DNA of 64,000 nt from Lentisphaeria bacterium (GTDB lineage Bacteria; Verrucomicrobiota; Lentisphaeria; Victivallales; Victivallaceae): positions 1 to 64,000 of the forward strand of contig JAFVZB010000068.1 in the NCBI GenBank assembly GCA_017508385.1, given 5' to 3'. The notes below the pieces were generated by a model. The model had not been told where the DNA came from, did no database searches, and worked only from the letters and a program-made list of their open reading frames with translations. Shown piece after piece: positions 32,250 to 41,024 of the stretch; position 1 is the stretch's first letter; each line of letters begins with the position of its first letter. The translations under genes were made by a program, and so were the position numbers.

Positions 32250-33794
32250 TTACTCCTGAGAAAAGAATTCTGACTTGCGATAAGATATAGCTTCGAGCAG
32301 AGCGGTTTCGTCGATATCATCTGCTCCGCGCAAATCGGCGACAGTCCTTGCCACTTTCAATATTCTGTCGTAGGCTCTCGGACTCAATTTGAACATATCA
32401 ATGGCGTTGCGCAAGTGCTGTTCACATTTGAGAGACAGCCGGCAGAAATCCTGCAAGTCACGGCTCGACATGGCGGCGTTGCAGTTGGTTTTTCTGCCCT
32501 CGAAGCGTTTGAGCTGCTTCAACCTTGCGGCGACGACCCTCTTTCTTATTTCCTCACTGCTCTCGCCGGACGGAGCTTTAAGAAGTTCCGCAGGTGTGAG
32601 CTGTTTTACGTCTATCATAATATCAATGCGGTCAAGCATGGGCCCCGATATGCGTTTCTGGTATTTGCGTTTTTCATTGGCTGAACACTTGCACCCCAGC
32701 GCAACGCTTCCTCTGCCGCACGGACACGGATTCATGGCGGCGCAAAGCATGAATTTAGCCGGGAACGTGCAGTTGCCTGCGGCTCTTGATATGGTGATCT
32801 CTCCGTTTTCGAGCGGCTGGCGCAGAACTTCGAGAACCGAGCGTTTGAATTCAGGAAACTCATCCATAAAGAGCACGCCGTTGTGAGCCAGACTGATTTC
32901 ACCGGGTCTCGGGTCGTGACCGCCTCCGATAAGGCCGATATCTGAAGTCGTATGGTGCGGAGAGCGGAACGGACGGTTTTTCAAAATCGGCTGATTTCCC
33001 GAAAGCAAGCCGAGCACGCTGTGGATCCTGCTGGTCTCGAGAATCTCTTCTCTGGTCATCGGCGGAAGAATTCCGGCAAAGCGTTTGGCAAGCATGGATT
33101 TTCCTGTTCCCGGACTTCCGACCATCAGCACATTGTGACCACCGGCGGCGGCTATTTCAAGCGCACGCTTGGCGGTGAACTGACCTTTGACATCGGCAAA
33201 GTCATCGGTTCCGCAGGAGTTTGCAAAGTCAAAGTCAGGAGCAGGTACCGGGGTCAGGTTTCCTGTGTTTATAAAATCGACTGCCTGCTTCAGGCTTTCG
33301 ACGGCATATACTTTGAGATTTCCATGTGCGGCAAGCGCAGCCTCGGCGGCGTTTTCTTTCGGCACCAGCAGAGCACGCAGACCGGGGATTTTTGAGAGAC
33401 AATCCGCCACCGGCAAAGCTCCTTTGACCGGACGGATTTTTCCATCAAGAGCCAGCTCGCCGATAGCTCCGGCAAAAAGCAGATGGCGGCTTTTGACGCA
33501 ATCATTGGCTCCGAGTATGGCAAGTGCGATACCGAGGTCGAAAGATGCTCCCTCTTTCCTCAAATCTGCCGGAGCAAGGTTGACCACCGAAAAGTTGCGC
33601 GGCGGAGTAAATCCGGATGAACAAAAAGCGCTTATCAACCGCTCTTTGCTCTCCTTTACTGCGGTATCAGGCAAACCTACGATGGAAATACTGCTTTCCT
33701 GAGCTGAATTGGGAGCCGCAAAGTTGCTCACCTCTATTTCCACGACCTGAGCGTCGATACCGTTGACGGCGGCTGAAAAAGTTCTGGTTATCAT
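32250..33794 (-). CDS. comM: ComM/YifB family Mg-chelatase-like AAA+ ATPase
   Basis: The 514-residue protein has an N-terminal Lon-type domain (GLPDTAVKESKERL, NLAPADLRKEGASFDLGIAL), an AAA+ core with GSPGTGKSMLAKRF and GVLFMDEFPEF, a zinc-like CNPCGRG-type segment (AAMNPCPCGRGS) and a C-terminal lid. ComM is a helicase that extends branch migration during natural transformation. The ATG at 33794 gives MITRTFSAAVNGIDA as in relatives. It lies five bases after the kinase gene. Confidence 0.93.
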   Translation of the reverse strand: MITRTFSAAVNGIDAQVVEIEVSNFAAPNSAQESSISIVGLPDTAVKESKERLISAFCSSGFTPPRNFSVVNLAPADLRKEGASFDLGIALAILGANDCVKSRHLLFAGAIGELALDGKIRPVKGALPVADCLSKIPGLRALLVPKENAAEAALAAHGNLKVYAVESLKQAVDFINTGNLTPVPAPDFDFANSCGTDDFADVKGQFTAKRALEIAAAGGHNVLMVGSPGTGKSMLAKRFAGILPPMTREEILETSRIHSVLGLLSGNQPILKNRPFRSPHHTTSDIGLIGGGHDPRPGEISLAHNGVLFMDEFPEFKRSVLEVLRQPLENGEITISRAAGNCTFPAKFMLCAAMNPCPCGRGSVALGCKCSANEKRKYQKRISGPMLDRIDIMIDVKQLTPAELLKAPSGESSEEIRKRVVAARLKQLKRFEGRKTNCNAAMSSRDLQDFCRLSLKCEQHLRNAIDMFKLSPRAYDRILKVARTVADLRGADDIDETALLEAISYRKSEFFSQE

Positions 33795-33799
33795 AGGAT

Positions 33800-34822
33800 T
33801 TAATGCTCCAGCAAATCGCATTGCCCGATGGCAGAGGCGAGGTTTATATATTTGTATCCGGTGGAAGTTTTTATCCAGTCCTGAGCAGATGAGCTGATTC
33901 CGCAAACGGCGAGCCGTTCACTGAAATCGGCAAATTCCGCATCATTCATCGGAGTGTACTCTTTTTCATCGGCTTCAAGCAGTACACGGCCACCTTTTAC
34001 TGCATAAATGCGGCGGTGCGGAATATGGTTCAACTCAAGAAAGTGGTGGATCAGCATATATTTGAACGGGTCTGAGCTTTCGAGCTCAACGGCATTGGAT
34101 ATATCCTGCGGAGCATCTGCCGCAAAAACGGTGTCATCCTCTATACTGACAAACTTTTTGTAGCCTGAGAGTATCTGGCTTTTCCGTTTCTGCCACGATG
34201 AGAGCACCTTCACCGTGTGGTGTTTCAATTCAGTGTCAAAAACCTCTTCCGGAGTTCGTTCTGAACATACTTTCAATACCGGATAAAGCTGCTCTCTCAA
34301 CAGATTGCGGCGCAGTTCAAGCGCAAAGTAGCTGAAATGCGAATCAGGACTTTTCAATATGGATGGCACTATATCGGCACTGCAGACATCGACCAGCAGA
34401 AAAGAGTTGTCATCGGCATTGTATAAAACATTTCCGGAGTGCAGGTCATCATGTCTTAAATTGTTGTCTTTGAGCTTTCTGATAAATTGGGCAAACGCTG
34501 TAAGCATGGAATTGTCAGGAGTGTTGTATCTGAGAAATGCACAGAGTTCGACGTAGTTTTCCGCACTTTCTGTCACCAGCCAGTTTCTTGAGACAGCAAG
34601 GTGTTCAACGACCGGAATCCCTCGTGCAGATATTTTCATGGCGTGCCTGAACTCTTTTCGCAATCCGTTGAAAAAGCGGGTGTCATGTTTGAAAAAAAAT
34701 TTCCCGCATTTGAACACCTGCCGCACCGGATTTTCTTTGACAAGCTGCGGATCGGTCATCTGTTTGAGCGGGTCTGTTCCGAGCTTCTCTTTTGCTTGGA
34801 AATTTGCATAACGCCACTTCAC
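33800..34822 (-). CDS. Kdo/WaaP-type lipopolysaccharide kinase-like protein, GTG start
   Basis: The 340-residue protein has the small-kinase motifs in order: lysine K45 in KFFFKHD, E57, catalytic loop HDDLHSGN at 124-131 (D126, N131) and D145 in LLVDV replacing DFG. This is the pattern of InaA/WaaP/Kdo kinases that phosphorylate LPS core sugars. About 150 further residues beyond the kinase core are unrecognised. GTG at 34822 overlaps the rsmD stop as GTGA, so the two are coupled. Confidence 0.72.
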   Translation of the reverse strand: MKWRYANFQAKEKLGTDPLKQMTDPQLVKENPVRQVFKCGKFFFKHDTRFFNGLRKEFRHAMKISARGIPVVEHLAVSRNWLVTESAENYVELCAFLRYNTPDNSMLTAFAQFIRKLKDNNLRHDDLHSGNVLYNADDNSFLLVDVCSADIVPSILKSPDSHFSYFALELRRNLLREQLYPVLKVCSERTPEEVFDTELKHHTVKVLSSWQKRKSQILSGYKKFVSIEDDTVFAADAPQDISNAVELESSDPFKYMLIHHFLELNHIPHRRIYAVKGGRVLLEADEKEYTPMNDAEFADFSERLAVCGISSSAQDWIKTSTGYKYINLASAIGQCDLLEH

Positions 34823-35385
34823 TTTACTACTCCTTTCAGGAAAGTTGTTGTGGCGAAACGCCGCAGTTCAAAATCAGAAAAAGCGGGATTGTCGATGAAG
34901 TTTCCGATAGTTCCCGGAGTATCCGGCAGTTCCCATATCACCAGACATCCTGAGGCGGCGCAGAGAAAATCCTCATTGCGGAAGAGCTCAGAAAAGAGCT
35001 CCGCAGATATTGCGTAAGGAGGGTCGGCAAAGATGATGTTGCTTGAATAAACCGCATCGAGATATCTTGAGGTATCAAGGATACTGCAGTTGACAACTTC
35101 AAAAGAGCATTTCACCCCCGCCCGCAGTACTTTTTGAATGTTCTCTTTGATTATCCTGCAGTGCAACGGCGATTGTTCTATCATAAATGCCCGGTCAGCT
35201 CCGCGGCTTGCTGATTCCAGAGCCAGAGCTCCTGAACCAGAGCACAAGTCAAGTACCCCGGCACCTGAAAAGGAGCCGAGGCTGTCAAAAAGAGCTTTAC
35301 GTGCTCTGCCGGAGGTCGGACGAACCTCCAACCCGGCAGGAACGGTAAGTTCAATATTGCGTGCTGTTCCGGATATGATGTTCAT
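34819..35385 (-). CDS. rsmD: 16S rRNA (guanine-N2)-methyltransferase RsmD
   Basis: The 188-residue SAM enzyme has RPTSGRARKALFDSL at 22-36, SAM motif DLCSGSGALALE at 46-57 and the N2-methylating motif DPPY at 121-124. It modifies G966 in the 30S head. The predicted -10 box ends seven bases before the ATG, so the mRNA may have almost no leader. It heads the operon rsmD-kinase-comM-GH43. Confidence 0.94.
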   Translation of the reverse strand: MNIISGTARNIELTVPAGLEVRPTSGRARKALFDSLGSFSGAGVLDLCSGSGALALESASRGADRAFMIEQSPLHCRIIKENIQKVLRAGVKCSFEVVNCSILDTSRYLDAVYSSNIIFADPPYAISAELFSELFRNEDFLCAASGCLVIWELPDTPGTIGNFIDNPAFSDFELRRFATTTFLKGVVK

Positions 35386-35391
35386 GTACTA

Positions 35392-35420
35392 AACATAGCA
35401 CCGATGTTGTGATTTTGCAA
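35392..35420 (-). promoter_or_regulatory. Promoter of the rsmD operon, probably leaderless
   Basis: On the minus strand TTGCAA (35420-35415), 17 bases and TATGTT (35397-35392). The A of the rsmD ATG is at 35385, seven bases after the -10 box. Confidence 0.6.
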
Positions 35421-35449
35421 AGATATCACGATAATTTAAGCAAGATAAA

Positions 35450-35477
35450 TTGCATTTTTTCAGTTTACGGCTAAATT
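35450..35477 (+). promoter_or_regulatory. Possible promoter of prmA
   Basis: TTGCAT (35450-35455), 16 bases and TAAATT (35472-35477). A TATATT follows directly and may serve instead. Confidence 0.45.
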
Positions 35478-35513
35478 ATATTTGTGCAAACGTTAAAATA
35501 ATGGAGTAATGTC

Positions 35514-36398
35514 ATGCAGGAAGAAATTCTTTATACCATCAAACTTGAGGATTGGTCAGAATCAGAAGGTCTGGTTCCTGAGCTGCTCGGAGCTTTTGAG
35601 TGTGACTTCAGCAGTTTCGAAGACCGTGAGAGCCGCAAATTTTTCCATACCCTTTACTTTCCGACTCCCGAAGAGCGTGATGCAATTCTTCCCGGAGTCA
35701 TGCAGGCGATAAAGGAGTGGAAAGAGTTCGGAGCCGATCTTGAGTTCTGCGGAGCCGGAGAGGTCAAAAAGTCCGAGTGGGCAGAGGCGTGGAAAAAGTA
35801 TTTCAAGCCGATAGAAATATCAGATCGTCTTGTGATCCTTCCCAGCTGGGAAAAGACCGAGGTCAAGCCCGGACAAAAGGTGTTGACCCTCGACCCCGGC
35901 ATGAGTTTCGGCACCGGACAGCACGCCACAACTTTGTTTTGCTTCAAAATGATCGACCGTCTCTCATGTGAGGATGGCATAAATACCATGCTCGATGCCG
36001 GTTGCGGTTCAGGGATCCTCGCTATCGCCGCAGGTCTGCTCGGCTACAAAAAAGTCGATGCCTTTGACTTCGACCCTGATGCGGTCAGTGTGGCAAAGGA
36101 GAACCTTTCGCTCAACGGTCAGGAGTGGATAACTCCGACTGTCGGGGATGCCGCTGAGTACGCCGGAAGTCCGGAAAAATATGACCTTGTATGTGCCAAT
36201 ATCCTCGGACACCTGCTGATTGCGTTTTCAGGCAATATTTCCCGCTGGGTCAAAGATGGCAAATACCTCGCCCTTGCCGGAATTCTGAACGCTGATTTCG
36301 ATTCCGTTTCCCGCTGCTACTGCGAAAAGGGATTTGAAGAGATAGAGCGTTTCACTCTGCGTGAGTGGACAAGCGGCTTGTTCCGCAAGGTAAGATAG
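35514..36398 (+). CDS. prmA: Ribosomal protein L11 methyltransferase
   Basis: The 294-residue protein has the PrmA pattern LDPGMSFGTGQHATT at 126-140, SAM motif LDAGCGSGILAIAAG at 160-174 and DLVCANILGHLL. It trimethylates L11. GGAG precedes the ATG. The gene appears to be transcribed alone. Confidence 0.93.
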   Translation: MQEEILYTIKLEDWSESEGLVPELLGAFECDFSSFEDRESRKFFHTLYFPTPEERDAILPGVMQAIKEWKEFGADLEFCGAGEVKKSEWAEAWKKYFKPIEISDRLVILPSWEKTEVKPGQKVLTLDPGMSFGTGQHATTLFCFKMIDRLSCEDGINTMLDAGCGSGILAIAAGLLGYKKVDAFDFDPDAVSVAKENLSLNGQEWITPTVGDAAEYAGSPEKYDLVCANILGHLLIAFSGNISRWVKDGKYLALAGILNADFDSVSRCYCEKGFEEIERFTLREWTSGLFRKVR

Positions 36399-36450
36399 TT
36401 CCGAATATCCGTAAGGTTACATTTAGTTAAAAGATGGTACTTTTTGTCAA

Positions 36451-36478
36451 TTGAAAACTTTTATCTCAGTGCTATTTT
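36451..36478 (+). promoter_or_regulatory. Promoter of thuA-gfo
   Basis: TTGAAA (36451-36456), 16 bases and TATTTT (36473-36478), followed by a leader of about 40 bases. Confidence 0.6.
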
Positions 36479-36522
36479 AAGTACAGAGACAACAGTTTGT
36501 TGCTCAGAAGTGGAGATATATC

Positions 36523-37296
36523 ATGAAGAACAAAATAAAAGTAACCGTCTGGAACGAGAACCGCCATGAAACACACGATGGCATTATCAGGAAAAAACGT
36601 GCAGGTGATGATGCCTGCCGTATGCACTATCCTCAGGGAATGCACGCAGCCATCAAAGCGGCTCTTGACCTCGATGGCAGTTTTGAAGTTGATTGTGCTT
36701 GGCTGGATAAGGATGATGAGCATGGTTTGAGCGAAGAGGTGCTCGCAAACACCGATGTCCTCTTCTGGTGGGGGCACTGCGCCCATGGTGAAGTGAAAGA
36801 TGAGGTGGTTGACCGCATCCAGAAGCGTGTGCTCGAGGGAATGGGACTGGTTGTCATCCACTCAGGACACAAATCAAAAATTTTCATGCGCCTGATGGGA
36901 ACAAGCTGCGACTTGCTCTATCGGGTCGCCGCAGAAAAAGAGCGGGTCTGGGTAGTTGAAAAAGCCCACCCCATCGCCGAGGGATTGCCCGCATATTTTG
37001 AATTGCCGCACACTGAGATGTACGGCGAGCGTTTCGAGATACCGGCTCCGAAGGACACAGTTTTCATCTCATGGTACGAGGGAGGCGAGGTGTTCCGCAG
37101 CGGGTTGACTTTTGAGCGCGGATACGGCAGGATATTCTATTTTGCTCCCGGCCATGAGGCATACCCGATATTCCATGACAAAAATGTGCAGAGAGTGCTC
37201 TGCAACGCCGCAAAATGGTGCGCTCCGCGTTACCGGTCATCCTACGGCTGCAAGTGCATGGAGCCGCTCGAAGAGTTGAAAAGCAGAGGTGAGTGA
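36523..37296 (+). CDS. ThuA domain protein
   Basis: The 257-residue protein belongs to the ThuA-like class I amidotransferase-related fold: KVTVWNENRHE near the start, DVLFWWGHCAHGEV, GLVVIHSGHKSKIF and YFAPGHEAYP at the end. ThuA proteins are linked to trehalose and other sugar use, especially 3-keto sugars, and often pair with Gfo/Idh dehydrogenases, as here. The stop lies two bases before the ATG of that gene. The exact reaction is not known from sequence. Confidence 0.85.
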   Translation: MKNKIKVTVWNENRHETHDGIIRKKRAGDDACRMHYPQGMHAAIKAALDLDGSFEVDCAWLDKDDEHGLSEEVLANTDVLFWWGHCAHGEVKDEVVDRIQKRVLEGMGLVVIHSGHKSKIFMRLMGTSCDLLYRVAAEKERVWVVEKAHPIAEGLPAYFELPHTEMYGERFEIPAPKDTVFISWYEGGEVFRSGLTFERGYGRIFYFAPGHEAYPIFHDKNVQRVLCNAAKWCAPRYRSSYGCKCMEPLEELKSRGE

Positions 37297-37298
37297 CA

Positions 37299-38360
37299 AT
37301 GAAAGATAAACTTCGTGCCGGAGTCATCGGTATGGGTGTCGGGGTAAGGCACGCCTGCGGATATCTTGAACACAAAGATGTTGAACTGGTCGCCGTCGCC
37401 GCCAAGGATGATTTGCACAAAGTAAGTGAAAAGTGCCCCGGTTTCACCGGTAAGGTGTACGAAGATGCCTATGAGATGCTCGCAAAAGAGAAACTTGATA
37501 TCGTTTCCGTTGCAGTACCGAATTTCCTGCACAAGGAGTTCACCATTGCCGCTCTTGAGTCAGGAGCTCATGTTCTCTGCGAAAAACCCATGGCACTCAA
37601 CGCTTCCGAGGCTCAGGAAATGCTCGATGCTTCCAAACGGTGCGGAAAAAAGCTGGGAATAAATTTTTCATACCGTTTCTATCCGCAGAGTCAGGCGATG
37701 AAATCCATCGTTGATGAGGGATTGCTCGGCAATATCTACTACGGACGCACCGTCTGGCTGCGCCGCCGCGGTATTCCCGGTTTGAACTCCACCGCAAGAA
37801 CATACGGTACCTGGTTTTTTGACAAAAAGCGTGCCGGAGGCGGTCCGCTGATCGACCTCGGAGTTCACCGTCTCGATCTGGCTCTCTGGCTGATGGGATA
37901 TCCCGAGCCCGAGTGGGTGATGGCAAGCACATACGACAAGCTCGCCCGCCGCATGGCAGCAGAAAACGGAGTCGAGTACTCCGTTGAAGATATGGCGTGC
38001 GCCATGATAAAATTCAAAAACGGAGCAACTCTCGAGCTCGATGCCGCCTGGGCGGTCAACATCAAAGAGCGTGAGTTCCAGCAGACCCGCATTGCCGGCG
38101 AAAAGGGCGGACTTTTCCAATATAACGTCAATGAGGAAAAGAAGTACGAAATCGAGTACTATTATGACATTGACGGAAGGCAGTTCGACAGCAGGCTTCA
38201 CACGCTCACCGATGTGCCAAGTGCCTACTCTCAATTTGTTGATGCTGTGCGGGATGACAAACCGTTTTCCGTAACTCCTGAACAGGGAGTCACCGTAATG
38301 CGTATTCTCGATGCCGTTTACAAATCAGCAGCAGAGGGAGCTCCGGTAAAAATCGGTTAA
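37299..38360 (+). CDS. Gfo/Idh/MocA family dehydrogenase
   Basis: The 353-residue protein has an N-terminal Rossmann fold (AGVIGMGVGVRHACGYLEH), the CEKPMALNASEA loop with the conserved Lys and a C-terminal alpha/beta domain (GGGPLIDLGVHRLDLALWLMGYPEP). Such enzymes oxidise or reduce sugars and inositols with NAD(P). ATG at 37299 follows GAGGTGAG. The pairing with ThuA suggests a keto-sugar route. A bidirectional terminator follows. Confidence 0.9.
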   Translation: MKDKLRAGVIGMGVGVRHACGYLEHKDVELVAVAAKDDLHKVSEKCPGFTGKVYEDAYEMLAKEKLDIVSVAVPNFLHKEFTIAALESGAHVLCEKPMALNASEAQEMLDASKRCGKKLGINFSYRFYPQSQAMKSIVDEGLLGNIYYGRTVWLRRRGIPGLNSTARTYGTWFFDKKRAGGGPLIDLGVHRLDLALWLMGYPEPEWVMASTYDKLARRMAAENGVEYSVEDMACAMIKFKNGATLELDAAWAVNIKEREFQQTRIAGEKGGLFQYNVNEEKKYEIEYYYDIDGRQFDSRLHTLTDVPSAYSQFVDAVRDDKPFSVTPEQGVTVMRILDAVYKSAAEGAPVKIG

Positions 38361-38374
38361 GTTCAGTGATGCAG

Positions 38375-38414
38375 AAAAAGACCCGTCGGAAAACTCTTCC
38401 TGACGGGTCTTTTT
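38375..38414. terminator. Bidirectional terminator between gfo and GH35 genes
   Basis: AAAAAGACCCGTC and GACGGGTCTTTTT are exact reverse complements around a 14-base loop, so the structure ends with a U-run on either strand. It lies between convergent stops at 38360 and 38428. Confidence 0.93.
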
Positions 38415-38427
38415 GATTACCTGAAAA

Positions 38428-40233
38428 TCACTCAAAAATATAATCTCCGAGTCCGGGATGCTCTTGAAATGTCACCTTGTCATCAAGTTGATACTGTTCA
38501 AATATGACGATTTCATTTCTTCCCTTTTTGAGCAGAGCCGAGGGAACGTAAAGAGCGGTGTCGGGACCGATGTTCCAGTATTTGCCGATGTTGAAACCGT
38601 TTATCCAGATGCATCCCTTTTGACCGGGAAACTTGATAAAGGTTTCGGCGATCTCATCGACATTGAAATATCCTTTGGCGAAAACAGGGTCGTTTGCGTT
38701 TTTTGACACTCCGCTTTGCCATGATATTTTGCTGAGGATATCATCTTCCATTTCCAGCGGAAAGTGGGTAAAGTTATCCTGCCGCTCAAAGTTCACCAGA
38801 ATTTGTTCGACGCCTTTGCGCTCAGTTCCGCACGCAGGACCGTAGTTGACGTAGCCGGTGTTTTCCACGAGCACATCAAGGACTGCACCTGAGTTGTTGA
38901 TTTCCACCTCAAGCATATCGCTTTTACCGCTGCGCCAGACGGAGCCTGCGTATTTTCCGTCAACCCAGACCTGAGCACGGTCACGCAGACCTCTCAGACG
39001 GATAGTTTCCGCTCCGAGCGGACCCCGCAAAATTGTGCGGTAAAGCAGATATCCCTGCCGCATACCGAGCGACTCCATGCTTTGCGGGTCTCCGTGCACG
39101 GATTTTCTGCTGATGTCATCAAGTACATCAAAGAGTCTTGCCGAGCTTTCAAAAGCAACTTCACCGTAACTTCTCTTGACGGTGGGAGCAGGAACTTCCG
39201 CCGGAGTTGCCGGGTTGTATTTTCTTATCACATCCTGAATAGCTTTGAATTTAGGTGCGGCATCACCCCACTCCTGCATGGGCGCATCGTAATCGTAACT
39301 GGTTACTCCGCAGGCGTAGTTGTCAAAAGGAGGAGTTTCCATGTTTGCACCGTTGGTGAACCCGAAGTTTGTACCACCGAGCAGCATATAGAGATTGACC
39401 GAAGCTCCGCGGGCAAGGATTTTATCAAGCTCATTGCAGAAGTGCTTCTGTTCATCGGCATTGGCACGGTTGCGGGGAACTCCGCAATGCGTGATGCCGC
39501 CGTTGCCGCCTGTCCAGTATTCCATGCAGAACTCAGGACCGTAAGGAAAGAGCTCTTTGCGCATGGCAAAACTCTTTTCAGTGTCGCAGTCAGGACCGAT
39601 GGTGATAGTCACCGGCAGCTCAGGAACAGACCCGCCGAGCAGGGTTATCGGAAACTTCGGGCAATCCGCCGTCACCAGCGGAACATCAAATCCGTGGTCA
39701 GTGAACATCTTTGCCACAGTGCGCAGATATTCTGTATCCCTGCCGAACCAGCCGTATTCGTTTTCCACGACACCCATGATGATGTTGCCGCCTTTTGAGT
39801 ATTGACGGCAGGCAAGCTGAGGCAGCAGCCAGTTGAAGTACCTTTCGAGTTTTTCAAGGTACACCTTGTTCATGCGCCGCACTTTGCATTTGTCAAGAGC
39901 GCAGAGCCACGGAGGCAGAGCTCCGTTGTTCCACTCTCCGCAAATAAATGGACCGGGGCGCACAATGACATAAAGTCCGAGCTCTTTTGCCGTATCAATG
40001 AAACGGCAGAAATCGAGTATGCCGGAGTTGTCAAAGATGCCCTCTCTCTTTTCGTGCTGATCCCAGCAGAAATAGGTCTCGACAGTGTTGATGCCGATAG
40101 CTTTTGCCCGCTCGAGACGGTCACGCCACAATTCGTGGTGGGTGCGGAAATAGTGGATGGCTCCTGAAATTATCTGTGTCGGCTTGCCATCTATGAGAAT
40201 GTTTTTTTCATCAAGAGTTACGCTTCTCTTCAT
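38428..40233 (-). CDS. GH35 beta-galactosidase
   Basis: The 601-residue protein has the GH35 TIM barrel: SGAIHYFR, NTVETYFCWDQHE, VRPGPFICGEWNNGALPPWL, acid/base E159 in VENEYG and nucleophile E238 in CMEYWTGG, followed by small beta-sandwich domains (GFNIGKYWNIGP, VPSALLKKGRN). It would release terminal beta-galactose or a related sugar. No signal peptide is seen, so cytoplasmic. It is the last gene of a four-gene operon; its ATG overlaps the previous stop as ATGA. Confidence 0.92.
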   Translation of the reverse strand: MKRSVTLDEKNILIDGKPTQIISGAIHYFRTHHELWRDRLERAKAIGINTVETYFCWDQHEKREGIFDNSGILDFCRFIDTAKELGLYVIVRPGPFICGEWNNGALPPWLCALDKCKVRRMNKVYLEKLERYFNWLLPQLACRQYSKGGNIIMGVVENEYGWFGRDTEYLRTVAKMFTDHGFDVPLVTADCPKFPITLLGGSVPELPVTITIGPDCDTEKSFAMRKELFPYGPEFCMEYWTGGNGGITHCGVPRNRANADEQKHFCNELDKILARGASVNLYMLLGGTNFGFTNGANMETPPFDNYACGVTSYDYDAPMQEWGDAAPKFKAIQDVIRKYNPATPAEVPAPTVKRSYGEVAFESSARLFDVLDDISRKSVHGDPQSMESLGMRQGYLLYRTILRGPLGAETIRLRGLRDRAQVWVDGKYAGSVWRSGKSDMLEVEINNSGAVLDVLVENTGYVNYGPACGTERKGVEQILVNFERQDNFTHFPLEMEDDILSKISWQSGVSKNANDPVFAKGYFNVDEIAETFIKFPGQKGCIWINGFNIGKYWNIGPDTALYVPSALLKKGRNEIVIFEQYQLDDKVTFQEHPGLGDYIFE

Positions 40234-41024
40234 CTTGCAGTTCCCCTTATGATTTTTCCGGGTATCGGAATGGAGTATTCTCTGCCGGGATACTTGGCAG
40301 AAAAATAGTCGGCAAACAATGTCGGGTCTGTACTGTTGAAAGTAAACATATCGAAGTGAGCCGGAATGGTCAAGCTGATATCGAGAGCTCCGGCAAGATC
40401 GACAGCCTCCTGATAAGTCATGTTGCCGATGCAGTTGGCTTTGTAACGCACGGCATCACGTCCGTTGATGGGCAGGAACGCAAAGTCGTAAGGAGCAAGG
40501 GCTTTGAGTTTGGTCTGCAACCCCTCGTAAATGCAGCAGTCACCCGAGTGGTAGAATTTTATTCCGTCACACTCGATGACGAATCCGAGAGCCGTAAAGT
40601 TTCCGTCGGAGTCAGTTTCCAAAAGCTCGTGAGCCGAAGCGACGGCGGTTATCTTTACGCCGTCAAGCTCAATGGTCTCTGAGTCATTGAGCGCAGATGT
40701 GCGCTCTGCCGGAACTTCCCCGACGTTCACCGCTCTCGGAAATACAAATACCGCATCCTTCGCCGCCTTCACCATATCGGGCAGGGCGGCCCGGTCGATG
40801 TGGTCGGCGTGGTCGTGGGAACCGGTTATGATATCAGCAACACACACCTCATCAGCCCGGCAGAGCACGGGAACGTTCCTCTCCTCAAGGTCGGTCAGAA
40901 ACGGGTCGAGCCATATTGTTTTATTTTTTGTTTTCACTACAAAACTGTGCTGACCGAGCGGCAGAATGGCATACTCTTTTTCCTGCAGTGAAAGGGAATT
41001 GAATTGTTCGATAAGAGTTTTCAT
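40230..41024 (-). CDS. UlaG-like metallo-beta-lactamase fold hydrolase
   Basis: The 264-residue protein has the metal motif SHDHADH at 69-75 (H70, H72, D74, H75) and a later YHSGDCCIYEGL, resembling metal-dependent hydrolases of the UlaG (L-ascorbate 6-phosphate lactonase) group. In this operon, between a short-chain dehydrogenase and a GH35 gene, a sugar lactonase or phosphodiesterase role is plausible but not shown. Overlaps of four bases at both ends tie it to its neighbours. Confidence 0.8.
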   Translation of the reverse strand: MKTLIEQFNSLSLQEKEYAILPLGQHSFVVKTKNKTIWLDPFLTDLEERNVPVLCRADEVCVADIITGSHDHADHIDRAALPDMVKAAKDAVFVFPRAVNVGEVPAERTSALNDSETIELDGVKITAVASAHELLETDSDGNFTALGFVIECDGIKFYHSGDCCIYEGLQTKLKALAPYDFAFLPINGRDAVRYKANCIGNMTYQEAVDLAGALDISLTIPAHFDMFTFNSTDPTLFADYFSAKYPGREYSIPIPGKIIRGTAR

